Made by a program: the position numbers and the translations under genes. 51,143 nt of DNA, taken from Holtiella tumoricola (lineage in GTDB: Bacteria; Bacillota; Clostridia; Lachnospirales; Cellulosilyticaceae). Positions 9,022 to 18,615 of this stretch are shown piece by piece (position 1 is the stretch's first letter; every line of letters begins with the position of its first letter). The notes beneath the pieces are model-generated. The model was not told the DNA's origin. It was given only the letters and a program-made list of their open reading frames with translations, and made no database searches. The stretch is from assembly GCF_027857615.1 (NCBI RefSeq), contig NZ_JAQIFT010000044.1, positions 1 to 51,143 of the forward strand, written 5' to 3'.

Positions 9022-11406
9022 TTATTCTCTATAAGCCTTAAGTACTTCTTGAAGTGATACTTTGTCAATATGACGTTTAGCTGCATATGTCCCCATTAAG
9101 AATATGATAAGAATAATTCCAAACCCTACAATAATGTGCCATCCTTCTAGTTCTAATGGCATTACAAAATCAAAAGCACTACTAAAATAAATCACCATTA
9201 CTTTTACAAGCAACCACGTTATTGGGATACTAATAGCATAAGTTATAATCGCATAAATCAAATAACTATTTAAAATCATACGGTTAACTTCTCTTTGATT
9301 GTAGCCCATTACTTTTAATAATGAGATATTGTAATAGTTATCTTCAACAGTCAAAGTTGTCAGTACGTATAAAATTAAAGCTGACATCATAATTGCTGAA
9401 CCAAACATAGCATACATAGCTAATTTAATAAATCCTTGCATAAGCTCTGTTTGTTCCATTAACGTTCCTTTGCTGACTACAGTCATAAACATTTTTTCAT
9501 CTAGCGATTCTTCACTATAAATACCTGTATAAAGTTTCTTGGATTTATTTTTTGATAAGACTAAACTTAAATCTTCTATCTCACAATACACTGTGTTTTC
9601 TCCATAAGTTGTAGCAATCCCTACTACTTCATGCTGATACACTCTATCCTCTATCTTAAGTACAAGCTGATCCCCTTTTTTAATGCCATATGAAATTGCA
9701 AAGCTTTGATTCACAATAAAGCCTTCGTCTAATAAGTGGGTAATCTCCTGTCCTTTTTTATCTACTAGTTTATGTAATTGATTGTCTGATTCTAATCCTT
9801 TTGCAGTAATAGGTTCATCTTCATAGAAAATATTACTTGCTGTCAAAAACTTTTCTTGCCCTGCCTTTACTTTAGGTTTAGGCTTGGAGTAATCTAAATA
9901 ACCTTCATATTGATAACCTACATTTTGATAATATTCAACGGTCATCTTATCAAACATACCGCTCATCATAAATCCTAGTAAAATCAACATAGACGAAAAT
10001 GTAATTCCCCAGAAAAATACAATAAACTTACCTGTATTTTTAAAGATAAAAGTATACTTAAATTTTGTTTCAGCTTTTGTACGTGAAAGAATCTTTCCTA
10101 TCATCTTTCCAAGTTTAGTTATCTTTTCATTTTCCCCAACTTTAAGCAATTTGATTGTTTCTTTACTGAGCATCCGCCAAATCATAAAGAAAGATAGCCC
10201 CAAAATAAAAGCTAATGGCACTAATACTGCTGTTATAAAAACATAGCTGTTAGTTGTAATCGCCTCATTAAGAAGCAAATAAAATTCTAAATAAAAATCT
10301 TTCATAGGATCTGCAGCATATAGTCCCGTCATATACCCTATAACAAGCATAGGTACACCAATTACTAAGAGGAGTAATATATAAGGTATGGCAATCTCCC
10401 ATGGTTCATATCCTAATGCTTTCAATACACCTATTTGTGTCTTTTCACTTCTAAGAATCTTAGATACCAAAATACCTACTATCATAACGGCAATCCCTGC
10501 AATAATAATGCTTATTCCAAGGGTTGCTGCCTTACCTGTTCTAAGTTCTTCGTATATTGCACCACTACGCATTTGATTTTCAGTTGCTACAATACTTGTA
10601 ATAAACCCTAAGGTATCATGAGACTTATAATCATCTTCAACTTCTTGCTTGAAGTTTTCCATTTTGCCTTGCTTTGTCGCTTTTCCAGCTAAATAAAAAT
10701 ATTCTTCACCTTTTAAGTTATGGTAGACACTATCCTTGAGCGTACCTATAGTAATTTTACTATTATCAATGATAAAATCATTTCCTAACATTGGAAGATT
10801 CATATCGGAAAATAATACATATCCAGTCAATGTATACGGTTTTCCACCAAGGGTAAGTGTGTCTCCAAATTGCATGCCATTCTTCTCACCATAAATTTGA
10901 TTTACGACTATTTCATTAGCTGTATGGGGCATACGCCCACTTACTAAGTAAGTTTTATTAATGTCTCGCCCATCTTTAAAAACGCGAATAGTATGACTCG
11001 CTCTATCATGAACAAAATCTATGTCCTTGTACGATCTAACCTCTAAATTATAATCTGGATATACTTTATTAAACGCTTTAATCCTAGTCTTTAATATGCC
11101 TTCATAGCATTTATAATCTATACGCTTTAGGTCTGTTAACTTATAGGAAGCATACTCTAATTGATGTTCTTTAGGGATCTGCCCCAGCTCACTTGGCAAA
11201 ACAGCATTGATTACTTCCACAGAGAAATCTTCCTGATTACAAACTTTTGCTAACTTTTCTATTCCTAAAGTCATGCTATCCATCGTATAATACATCATTG
11301 TATAGAGCAAAGAACTCAACATAATAATAATCCCTATACACAGTAGTTGAGTCTTCTTTTTCCAAAAGGTTCTGAGGGTATTAAGGCATAAATATTTTAT
11401 CCCCAC
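9022..11406 (-). CDS. FtsX-type ABC permease (MacB-like) of efflux operon
   Basis: The 794-residue permease has an N-terminal membrane segment (about 18-40), a large extracytoplasmic domain (about 45-290), three membrane segments (about 295-430), a second N-terminal-type anchor (about 455-480), a second extracytoplasmic domain (about 490-665) and three more segments ending at about 785. Two FtsX modules in one chain are typical of Gram-positive BceB/MacB-like systems. The GTG start overlaps the ATPase gene by 10 bp behind GGGTGAGA, which implies translational coupling. Unlike BceB there is no nearby BceRS two-component pair, and the presence of an HlyD-type partner points to a MacAB-like efflux function. 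Confidence 0.88.
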   Translation of the reverse strand: MGIKYLCLNTLRTFWKKKTQLLCIGIIIMLSSLLYTMMYYTMDSMTLGIEKLAKVCNQEDFSVEVINAVLPSELGQIPKEHQLEYASYKLTDLKRIDYKCYEGILKTRIKAFNKVYPDYNLEVRSYKDIDFVHDRASHTIRVFKDGRDINKTYLVSGRMPHTANEIVVNQIYGEKNGMQFGDTLTLGGKPYTLTGYVLFSDMNLPMLGNDFIIDNSKITIGTLKDSVYHNLKGEEYFYLAGKATKQGKMENFKQEVEDDYKSHDTLGFITSIVATENQMRSGAIYEELRTGKAATLGISIIIAGIAVMIVGILVSKILRSEKTQIGVLKALGYEPWEIAIPYILLLLVIGVPMLVIGYMTGLYAADPMKDFYLEFYLLLNEAITTNSYVFITAVLVPLAFILGLSFFMIWRMLSKETIKLLKVGENEKITKLGKMIGKILSRTKAETKFKYTFIFKNTGKFIVFFWGITFSSMLILLGFMMSGMFDKMTVEYYQNVGYQYEGYLDYSKPKPKVKAGQEKFLTASNIFYEDEPITAKGLESDNQLHKLVDKKGQEITHLLDEGFIVNQSFAISYGIKKGDQLVLKIEDRVYQHEVVGIATTYGENTVYCEIEDLSLVLSKNKSKKLYTGIYSEESLDEKMFMTVVSKGTLMEQTELMQGFIKLAMYAMFGSAIMMSALILYVLTTLTVEDNYYNISLLKVMGYNQREVNRMILNSYLIYAIITYAISIPITWLLVKVMVIYFSSAFDFVMPLELEGWHIIVGFGIILIIFLMGTYAAKRHIDKVSLQEVLKAYRE

Positions 11407-12098
11407 TTAATCTCACCCACTCTTTTCTTATCCACGTTTTCATAAACAGTGTGAATAATCCCTGAATTCATTTTGATGACTCGATCTCCCATTAAGGCAA
11501 TACTCGGATTATGCGTAATAATAACGATAGTCGTATGGTATAAATCATTCATTTTTTCAAGTAGCTCTAATACTTGGCAAGCTGTCTTTTCATCCAATGC
11601 TCCTGTAGGTTCGTCACAAAAGAGTACTGCTGGATTCTTCACAACACTACGCGCAATAGCAACCCTTTGTTGCTCTCCACCTGAAAGTTGAGAAGGATAT
11701 TTTTTTGCCTTATCTGTTAAACCTACCGCATCCATTACTTCATCAATAGATAATGGATGATCGCTTAATGCTGCCCCCATTTCTATATTTTCTTTTACAC
11801 TTAAGTTCTGAAGTAAATTATATTGCTGAAAAATAAACCCTAAGTATTTTCTTCTAAATTTAGTTAGTCCTCTTTGATCTAACTTATGTATAGCTAAATC
11901 ATTGTAGTACATTTCCCCAGCACTTGGTGTATCTAGCCCACTCATTACATTAAGTAGTGTACTCTTACCACTTCCACTTGGTCCTAAGACAATAAGCACT
12001 TCCCCTTCTTTAATAGTCAAGTCGATATCTTTAAGTGCACTTGTCTCTACTTCTCCTGTTTTATAAACCTTTGATACCTGTCGTAATACAATCCCCAT
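11397..12098 (-). CDS. ABC transporter ATPase, LolD/MacB group
   Basis: The 233-residue ATPase has Walker A GPSGSGKSTLLN (about 40-51), Q-loop FIFQQYNLL, signature LSGGEQQRVAIARS (about 138-151), Walker B AVLFCDEPTGALD (about 158-170) and H-loop IITHN. The FQQYNLL and EPTGALD forms are those of the MacB/LolD/BceA family that drives FtsX-type permeases from the cytoplasmic side. It is the first gene of the operon, followed by the overlapping permease and then the adaptor. It follows the CDF transporter gene by only 24 bp, so the metal transporter may be co-transcribed with it. Confidence 0.92.
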   Translation of the reverse strand: MGIVLRQVSKVYKTGEVETSALKDIDLTIKEGEVLIVLGPSGSGKSTLLNVMSGLDTPSAGEMYYNDLAIHKLDQRGLTKFRRKYLGFIFQQYNLLQNLSVKENIEMGAALSDHPLSIDEVMDAVGLTDKAKKYPSQLSGGEQQRVAIARSVVKNPAVLFCDEPTGALDEKTACQVLELLEKMNDLYHTTIVIITHNPSIALMGDRVIKMNSGIIHTVYENVDKKRVGEIKWG

Positions 12099-12122
12099 AT
12101 CATCACCCTTTTATCTAGATTT

Positions 12123-12983
12123 CTAGTAAGGCTCTACGTGTACCATACAATGTTTCAATTCTTCTATATCCTTTTCTAATAAGTCATGTACTCGTGTTGC
12201 AATATGATGTCCCTCTTCAACACTTGCTTTTTTTTCTACCAAAATCTCTAAGTCTGCATAAATTTTATTTCCAGCTACTCGTGTTTTAAGATCATGAATC
12301 CCTTTTACACCTTGTATGGAATAAGTAAGTTCTTCAATTTTTTGAATAACGCTCTCTGGTGCGGCCTCATCTACTAATTGATTAGTTGCCTGCATAAATA
12401 AGTCTATTCCTACTTTGATAATAAATATGCTTACTATGACAGCTGTTAATGGATCTAAAAATGTCCATCCAAGGGATGCACCTAAAATTCCAATAAATGT
12501 TCCTATTGAAGAAAATGCATCTGTACGATGATGCCATGCATCTGCCTCCATAGATACACTCTTAATTTTTTTAGCTGTACGTAATGTATACCAATACATG
12601 CCTTCTTTTACTATAATAGATGCAACTGCTGCCACAAGTGCAATAGGTGCTGGTTTTGTAAATTCACCTTTAACAAGAGCCATAATCCCTTCATATCCAA
12701 TCATAACACCAGTAAAAGCTAAAAATAAACTAATTAATTTCCCAAATACAGGTTCAAATCGTTCATGCCCATAAGGATGCTTGTCATCTGCTCCCTTATT
12801 AGAAACTTTCACTCCTATAATCACCATAACAGTTGTTACAACATCTGATGCAGTATGCATACCATCTGCAATCATAGCTGTACTATGACCTAATACCCCA
12901 GCAATCACTTTAAATACTCCTAGTACAACATTAAGTATAATCGTTACAATCGAAACTTTTTTTGCTTCTTCATAAACATTCAT
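12123..12983 (-). CDS. Cation diffusion facilitator family metal efflux protein
   Basis: The 286-residue CDF protein has six membrane segments in the first 200 residues, with the metal-site motifs HSTAMIADGMHTASDVVT (TM2) and HHRTDAFSSIGTFIG (TM5), and a cytoplasmic ferredoxin-like C-terminal domain with paired histidines (EEGHHIATRVHDLLE). The TM2/TM5 residues visible are Asp in ADGMHTASD and HHRTD; the HD-HD or DD-DD selectivity cannot be read safely, but Zn/Fe/Mn export by proton antiport is the family function. The ATG at 12983 follows GGAGTG; a GTG three codons upstream lies inside that site. The leader before it carries no recognisable riboswitch. Confidence 0.88.
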   Translation of the reverse strand: MNVYEEAKKVSIVTIILNVVLGVFKVIAGVLGHSTAMIADGMHTASDVVTTVMVIIGVKVSNKGADDKHPYGHERFEPVFGKLISLFLAFTGVMIGYEGIMALVKGEFTKPAPIALVAAVASIIVKEGMYWYTLRTAKKIKSVSMEADAWHHRTDAFSSIGTFIGILGASLGWTFLDPLTAVIVSIFIIKVGIDLFMQATNQLVDEAAPESVIQKIEELTYSIQGVKGIHDLKTRVAGNKIYADLEILVEKKASVEEGHHIATRVHDLLEKDIEELKHCMVHVEPY

Positions 12984-13106
12984 TATTGCCACTCCATTCT
13001 CAATAGAAAATAAATATTTTATTAGATTATATGTTTAATTCTTTTATTTGTAAACATTTTTAGACAAAACAGATACAACTATCATTCTCAATTGAAATTA
13101 TAACTT

Positions 13107-13152
13107 AAAAAGAATAGAGCTATTACATTTATGCAATAGCTCTATTCTTTTT
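13107..13152 (-). terminator. Strong terminator after the ABC exporter operon
   Basis: An 18-bp inverted repeat ending in runs of A and T (AGAATAGAGCTATT core, 10-nt loop) lies 17 bp past the exporter stop codon. Because both ends carry A/T runs it can act from both strands, insulating the exporter from the CDF gene. Confidence 0.85.
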
Positions 13153-13169
13153 AAAGAAATGTATTTCTC

Positions 13170-15083
13170 TTAGCTAAGTTCAAAAGCACCTGTATAAAGC
13201 TGATAATACTTACCACGTTGTTCAATCAGTTCTTCATGTGTCCCACGTTCAATAATATGACCTTGCTCAAGTACCATAATACTATCTGCATTTTGAACAG
13301 TAGAGAGACGATGGGCAATAACAAATACGGTTCTACCGTGCATTAAGGCATCCATACCTTTTTGAACAATAGCTTCTGTACGTGTATCAATACTAGAAGT
13401 TGCTTCATCCAAAATCATAACTGGTGGATCCGCTACAGCAGCTCTTGCAATAGCAAGTAACTGTCTTTGTCCTTGTGAAAGGCCTGATCCATCTCCTTCT
13501 AAAACAGTATGATATCCTTGTGGTAACATGGAAATAAAGGCATGTGCATTGGCACGTTTTGCTGCTGCATAGATTTCTTCATCCGTTGCATCTAGCTTCC
13601 CATAACGGATATTCTCAAGCACTGTGCCAGTAAATAAATGTGTATCTTGTAGAACAATTCCGAGTGATCTCCTTAAATCATCCTTTTTAATCTTATTAAT
13701 ATTGATACCATCGTAACGAATTTTTCCATCTGCAAGATCATAAAAACGATTGATTAAGTTAGTGATTGTTGTTTTCCCCGCTCCTGTTGCACCTACAAAG
13801 GCAATTTTTTGACCTGGTTTAGCATAAAGAGTTACATTGTGTAATACAATCTTTTCTTCATTGTAGCCAAAATCTACATCAAAGAATCGTACATCTCCCA
13901 TTACTTGTGTATAGGTTACTGTTCCATCTTCATGAGGATGTTTCCAAGCCCAGATACCTGTTCTTTCTTTGCATTCTCTAAGCTCACCATCTTCTTCTTT
14001 TGCATTTACAAGTGTAACGTATCCTTGGTCTTCTTCAACTGTTTCATCCATTAAGTCAAAAATACGCTCTGCCCCTGCTAATGCCATAATTACAGAGTTT
14101 AGTTGTTGTGATACTTGGCTAATAGGCATAGTAAAGGATTTGCTAAGTTGAAGGAAACTTGCAATAGCTCCAAGTGTCACTCCACCAAATCCTGTTACAG
14201 CAAAGGCTCCACCTACAATAGCTAGTAATACATATTGTAAATGTCCCATATTCCCCATAATAGGCATTAATATATTAGCAAATCTATTAGCCTGCGTAGC
14301 ATTCTCACAAAGCTCATCATTAAGTTTATCAAAATCTATTTTTGCTTCTTCCTCATGACAAAAAACTTTTACAACTTTTTGCCCTTCGATCATTTCTTCA
14401 ATAAATCCATTTGTTTTACCAATAGACTCTTGTTGTTTTAAGAAATAATGTCCACTTTTCCCTGCAATCTTACCTGTACAATAAAGCATAAGGATAAGTG
14501 ATAAAATAACAATAATTGTAAGATAAATGCTTGTTGTAACCATCGCTACAAATACAAATACAATACTTACAACAGAAGAAAAAAGTTGTGGTAAACTTTG
14601 TGCAATCATTTGTCTTAATGTATCTGTATCATTGGTATAACGGCTCATGATATCTCCATTAGAATGAGTATCAAAATATTTAATTGGTAACCTTTGCATA
14701 TGTGCAAAAAGTTCATCACGAATTTTCTTAAGCACACCTTGTGCAATCCCTACCATTAAGAAATTATAAAACCATGTAGAGAATACACCTACTATATAAA
14801 CAACTGCCATAATCATAATCATTCTAAACAGCGGCATAAAGGATGGATTTGCTATACCTACAAGTGGTGTAATGTAATCATCAATTAAAGTCCCTATAAA
14901 TACAGATCCTGCAACACCTGCAAAAGCACTAACTAAAATACAGACAATAATAACAGCTAGTTCTAACTTATGAGAACCTGATACATAACCTAGTAACCTT
15001 TTAATAGTCTTTTTATTTGCTTTAGGTTTTCCTGGAAATGGAGGAGGACTTCCTTTTATATCTCTTGCATTATTAGGCTTCAT
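13170..15083 (-). CDS. ABC exporter half-transporter with intact ATPase site
   Basis: The 637-residue protein has about six membrane segments (to about residue 330) and a C-terminal nucleotide-binding domain with Walker A GATGAGKTTITN, signature LSQGQRQLLAIARA, Walker B VMILDEATSSID and H-loop IAHRLSTV. The catalytic Glu and His are present, so it is the active partner of a heterodimer with the protein encoded just upstream, which has a degenerate site. An extra stretch of about 45 residues lies between the membrane and ATPase domains (about 345-395). It overlaps the partner gene by 11 bp. Such pairs (TM287/288, BmrCD and LmrCD types) export drugs or peptides. Confidence 0.92.
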   Translation of the reverse strand: MKPNNARDIKGSPPPFPGKPKANKKTIKRLLGYVSGSHKLELAVIIVCILVSAFAGVAGSVFIGTLIDDYITPLVGIANPSFMPLFRMIMIMAVVYIVGVFSTWFYNFLMVGIAQGVLKKIRDELFAHMQRLPIKYFDTHSNGDIMSRYTNDTDTLRQMIAQSLPQLFSSVVSIVFVFVAMVTTSIYLTIIVILSLILMLYCTGKIAGKSGHYFLKQQESIGKTNGFIEEMIEGQKVVKVFCHEEEAKIDFDKLNDELCENATQANRFANILMPIMGNMGHLQYVLLAIVGGAFAVTGFGGVTLGAIASFLQLSKSFTMPISQVSQQLNSVIMALAGAERIFDLMDETVEEDQGYVTLVNAKEEDGELRECKERTGIWAWKHPHEDGTVTYTQVMGDVRFFDVDFGYNEEKIVLHNVTLYAKPGQKIAFVGATGAGKTTITNLINRFYDLADGKIRYDGININKIKKDDLRRSLGIVLQDTHLFTGTVLENIRYGKLDATDEEIYAAAKRANAHAFISMLPQGYHTVLEGDGSGLSQGQRQLLAIARAAVADPPVMILDEATSSIDTRTEAIVQKGMDALMHGRTVFVIAHRLSTVQNADSIMVLEQGHIIERGTHEELIEQRGKYYQLYTGAFELS

Positions 15084-16809
15084 CTTTATTTTCCCCCTTT
15101 ACTTGTGAGTAATAAACTTGCTGATAAATTTCATTTGTTTTTAATAACTCATCATGTGTACCAACCGCATCAATATGTCCCTCATCTAGAACAATAATTT
15201 GATCTGCTTCACTAATAGAAGCTACACGCTGAGCAATAATAATCTTTGTTGTATCTGGAATCTCTTCTTTAAAAGCTTTACGGATTAAAGCATCTGTTTT
15301 TGTATCTACTGCACTTGTTGAATCATCTAAAATAATTATTTTTGGTTTTTTAAGTAAAGCACGTGCTATACAAAGACGTTGTTTTTGCCCTCCTGATACG
15401 TTATTTCCACCTTGCTCAATATAAGTTTCATACCCATTTGGAAAGCTTTCAATAAAATCATGAGCTTGTGCTAACTTACATACACGTATCATTTCTTCAT
15501 CAGTTGCTTCTTTATTTCCCCATCTTAAATTCTCTTTAATCGTACCTGAGAATAAGACGTTCTTTTGAAGTACCATCGCTACTTCGTCTCTTAGTACTTT
15601 CATATCATATTCTCTAACATCTATACCACCTACACGTACAGATCCTAGCGTTACATCATATAATCTTGGAATAAGTTGAATCAGACTTGTTTTAGAACTT
15701 CCTGTTCCACCTATAACGCCTATAGTCTGACCACTTTTGATATGTAAATTTACATTTTTAAGACAGAGATGGTCTTTATCCTTTGCATAACTAAATCCTA
15801 CATTTTCAAAGATGATTTCTCCATTCTTTACCTCAGTTTTTGGAGAAGGACAGTTTTTAATATCACTTTCTTCTTCAATAACTTCTACAATACGTTCTGC
15901 TGATGCACGTGATAATGTAATCATAACCAATACCATAGAAAGCATCATTAAGCTCATCAAAATTTGTGAGGTATAAGCTGTAAGACTGACTAATTGTCCT
16001 GTTGTCATAGATGATCCTACGATCATTTTTGCCCCGAACCAAGATATAAGTAATAGACTTGTATACATTGTAAATTGCATTAGTGGGCTATTAAATGCAA
16101 GGATTCTCTCAGCTTTTGTAAAGTCTTTATAAATACTTTCTGATACCTTATCAAACTTATGTATTTCTTCGTTTTCTCTTACAAAAGCTTTAACAACACG
16201 GATACCCCTTAAATTTTCTTGTACAACATTGTTTAGCTTATCATATGTTTTAAATACTCTTTCAAAGATTGGATGCGCATTACGGATAATTAAATATAAA
16301 CCAAATCCTAAGAATGGAATGGCTCCTAAGAATATAAGAGATAAAGTTGGATTAATGCTAAATGCCATAAATAATGAAAAGATTAGCATAATAGGGCCGC
16401 GTACTGCTACCCTAATAATCATTTGATAGGCATTTTGTACATTGGTTACGTCTGTTGTTAAACGTGTTACCAGACTTGCTGTAGAGAATTTATCAATATT
16501 ATAAAATGAAAAATCCTGTATACGATGGTACATTTTTTTTCTTACATTTTTTGCAAACCCAGCTGAAGCACAGGCTGCAAAATGTCCTGATAACACACCA
16601 AAAAGTAATGAAATAAGTGTAGAAAAAACAAGGGCTAGACCATATTTCAAAATAACATTCATAGCACCTTGATTAATCCCAAAGTCAATCATATTTGCCA
16701 TAAGTAAAGGTATAATAACCTCCATTATAACTTCAAAAATAATGAAAAATGGTGCAAGCAAAGAATCTTTTTTGTATTCTCCTACACACTTTAGCAATTG
16801 CTTAATCAT
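15073..16809 (-). CDS. ABC exporter half-transporter with degenerate ATPase site
   Basis: The 578-residue partner has six membrane segments and an ATPase domain with Walker A GGTGSSKTSLIQ, signature VSGGQKQRLCIARAL, Walker B IIILDDSTSAVD and IIIAQRVASI. The catalytic Glu is replaced by Asp and the switch His by Gln. This is the classic pattern of heterodimeric exporters with one non-hydrolysing site. It starts behind AAGGAGGC and follows the marR gene by about 130 bp; that gap contains an inverted repeat matching the one before marR, so exporter expression is probably repressed by the MarR protein. Confidence 0.92.
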   Translation of the reverse strand: MIKQLLKCVGEYKKDSLLAPFFIIFEVIMEVIIPLLMANMIDFGINQGAMNVILKYGLALVFSTLISLLFGVLSGHFAACASAGFAKNVRKKMYHRIQDFSFYNIDKFSTASLVTRLTTDVTNVQNAYQMIIRVAVRGPIMLIFSLFMAFSINPTLSLIFLGAIPFLGFGLYLIIRNAHPIFERVFKTYDKLNNVVQENLRGIRVVKAFVRENEEIHKFDKVSESIYKDFTKAERILAFNSPLMQFTMYTSLLLISWFGAKMIVGSSMTTGQLVSLTAYTSQILMSLMMLSMVLVMITLSRASAERIVEVIEEESDIKNCPSPKTEVKNGEIIFENVGFSYAKDKDHLCLKNVNLHIKSGQTIGVIGGTGSSKTSLIQLIPRLYDVTLGSVRVGGIDVREYDMKVLRDEVAMVLQKNVLFSGTIKENLRWGNKEATDEEMIRVCKLAQAHDFIESFPNGYETYIEQGGNNVSGGQKQRLCIARALLKKPKIIILDDSTSAVDTKTDALIRKAFKEEIPDTTKIIIAQRVASISEADQIIVLDEGHIDAVGTHDELLKTNEIYQQVYYSQVKGENKDEA

Positions 16810-16855
16810 GTTTATGCCTCCTTTTATGTTTTATAAGTTAATCAATCTCCAGTAG

Positions 16856-16890
16856 ATTGTTAGCTTCCGTATTGTAAGTTCCCTAACAAT
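16856..16890. promoter_or_regulatory. Inverted ATTGTTAG half-sites before the exporter genes, candidate MarR site
   Basis: ATTGTTAG and CTAACAAT form a perfect 8-bp inverted repeat with a 19-nt spacer, 47 bp before the exporter start. The same half-site occurs before marR with a 4-nt spacer. A hairpin role in the transcript cannot be excluded. Confidence 0.55.
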
Positions 16891-16940
16891 TTATTCATTT
16901 TTTAAGGAGAGGGTAAACTTCTACGTTTACACCACTCCTC

Positions 16941-17384
16941 CTAGTTTACATTAACTTTAATTTTATCAATCAAATAAAAAAAGGTTTCAATTTCTTCTTG
17001 TGTTAACCCTCTCATTAATTGGCTTTCAATTTCTTTGATATTCTCAAGAACCATCTCCTGCCCTTTAATTGCTTTAGGTGTTAACTTAATACGCTTCAAT
17101 CTAGCATCATAGTCAACTGCCTCACGAATAATAAGTTCATCTCGCTCCATGACTTGCAATACACCAGTAGCTGTTGAACGACGAATCTTGAATTCTTTTT
17201 CTATATCCCTTTGAAATATTTCTTTGCCTTCTTCATTGTCTTGTCTATGAATATAGGCAATAATCCATCCTTGCATTCCTGTTAAGCTATCAAGGTTTTT
17301 TACCCGTAACTTTTCTTCAAAGCATCTCTTTATCAGATTTGAAAGAGTCTTTACTTCAAATCCAATATGTTTTTCCTTCTTCAA
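16941..17384 (-). CDS. MarR-family transcriptional regulator
   Basis: The 147-residue protein has the MarR winged-helix layout: helix 1-2 dimer region (GFEVKTLSNLIKRCFEEKL), the recognition section FQRDIEKEFKIRRSTATGVLQVMERDELI (seen in parts, about 62-90), a wing with DYDARLKRIKLTPKAI (about 95-110) and C-terminal dimer helices. The start is a TTG behind AGGTGATCC. It is the first gene of a likely operon with the heterodimeric exporter, a common arrangement in which the regulator senses the exported compound. A palindrome overlaps its own promoter region, which suggests autorepression. Confidence 0.88.
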   Translation of the reverse strand: MKKEKHIGFEVKTLSNLIKRCFEEKLRVKNLDSLTGMQGWIIAYIHRQDNEEGKEIFQRDIEKEFKIRRSTATGVLQVMERDELIIREAVDYDARLKRIKLTPKAIKGQEMVLENIKEIESQLMRGLTQEEIETFFYLIDKIKVNVN

Positions 17385-17397
17385 AGGATCACCTCAT

Positions 17398-17417
17398 ATT
17401 GTTAGGATGCTAACATT
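17398..17417. promoter_or_regulatory. Palindrome before marR, candidate autorepression operator
   Basis: ATTGTTAG-GATG-CTAACATT lies 14 bp before the TTG start of marR. The core TGTTAG/CTAACA is perfect, and the half-site recurs before the exporter genes. Length and position fit MarR operators. Confidence 0.65.
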
Positions 17418-17449
17418 ATAGAATAATACATCCTTTATTGTCAATCTTT

Positions 17450-18445
17450 TTATCCTGCATAACATAGTCCTTCAAACACTTCTAATGCATCTAGGCCTAC
17501 TGAATGTATTGTACTGTATTCATCTATTTTTATCCAGCCCTTTCTCCCGTCCTGTGTTTCAATAGCTATCCAGCTTATATTATCTGTTCCAAGTAAACGA
17601 ATCTTCTCTCCTTCTTTTACAGTAAAAGTTTCACTCATCTCATCTTTCTCTTGATAGATAGGTACTTCTCTAAGTAAGCCTACTACAAAATCTGTTTCAT
17701 ATAATTCTTGTGGTACTTCCTGTAATATATTATTTTTCAATTCATAAACCTTATCAATCCACCAAGTTTGTAGAATACTTGCTCGCTCACTTGAAATAAT
17801 TTTGCCATCGCCTAAAACACCATTACGATCATCATAAGTCATCCCCAAATAAATCAGTTTACCATGGTCATATCTAAAATAGGTAGTTGTGTAATCTGCA
17901 CTCGGTCCTTCATCTATAAATCCGATTTCTTTATAATCATCTTTTTCATCAATATCTACAATAATAAACTCTTTAGAAGGTGCTTCTAGTAGTAGTTCTC
18001 CTTCTGCATTCTCTGCAGTTAATCTTTCTTTACCATTAATAAAAAATTTCATACACTCTTCTACATTCGTAACCTCTTCATTATTTGCCCCAAAATCATT
18101 TTGCTGTTCTCTGACTTTATACTGTAGACTTTCTAGTACACCATCACCATCTAGATCCGCTTTAACCTCTTCTCCTCCTTGATAAGTAACTCCATTGGTT
18201 TCTAAACCAAATATTTTCTCTGGAAATCCTAACTTCCATCCTTTTTCTTCATCGTCTGCTTGTTGTGCTTCTTCTTGCTTTATATGTATATTATCACTGG
18301 CTTGACCTATAATTTCTTCTTGTAATATCGGTTTCTCTATAGGAATTGCTTGTTCATTATCTGAGTGTGCTTGCATGTGGACTATATAACCACTACTTCC
18401 TAATAAAATTCCTAAGCTTAATAGTATGATTAGCTGCTTCTTCAT
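17450..18445 (-). CDS. Exported protein with C-terminal bacterial SH3 domain
   Basis: The 331-residue protein starts with a signal peptide or anchor (about 5-25, LIILLSLGILLGSSGYIV), an acidic linker (about 30-70), a central domain with a DLDGDGVLESL calcium-loop-like segment (about 97-107), and a C-terminal SH3b-like domain (about 265-320, with WIAIETQDGRKGWIKIDEY). SH3b domains usually bind cell wall peptides, so it probably acts at the cell surface. No catalytic domain is visible. It lies alone between marR and the tryptophan transporter; the next gene downstream is marR but with a gap containing the MarR site. Confidence 0.75.
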   Translation of the reverse strand: MKKQLIILLSLGILLGSSGYIVHMQAHSDNEQAIPIEKPILQEEIIGQASDNIHIKQEEAQQADDEEKGWKLGFPEKIFGLETNGVTYQGGEEVKADLDGDGVLESLQYKVREQQNDFGANNEEVTNVEECMKFFINGKERLTAENAEGELLLEAPSKEFIIVDIDEKDDYKEIGFIDEGPSADYTTTYFRYDHGKLIYLGMTYDDRNGVLGDGKIISSERASILQTWWIDKVYELKNNILQEVPQELYETDFVVGLLREVPIYQEKDEMSETFTVKEGEKIRLLGTDNISWIAIETQDGRKGWIKIDEYSTIHSVGLDALEVFEGLCYAG

Positions 18446-18520
18446 GGTAATTTCCTTTCTACTCTCATTCCTTCCTAATCCATTAATATTGTATGCTAAG
18501 TCTTTCTTCTTTCATAATAA

Positions 18521-18557
18521 AAAAGAGATATGTAATCAAAATGTTACATATCCCTCT
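18521..18557 (-). terminator. Terminator of the tryptophan transporter operon
   Basis: A GATATGTAA / TTACATATC stem with an 8-nt loop lies about 60 bp past the ATPase stop codon. On the minus strand it ends in TCTCTTTTTTATT. Confidence 0.8.
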
Positions 18558-18615
18558 CATTTATTCACAATTTGTCCATTTTATCCAATACTAAAGATAT
18601 TATTTATAAGTGTAT

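Noticed and set aside
16905..16940. Hairpin between marR and the exporter as a terminator
   Set aside because: The stem has mismatches and is followed by TTAAAAAATG on the minus strand, with no U-run; marR and the exporter genes are more likely joined.
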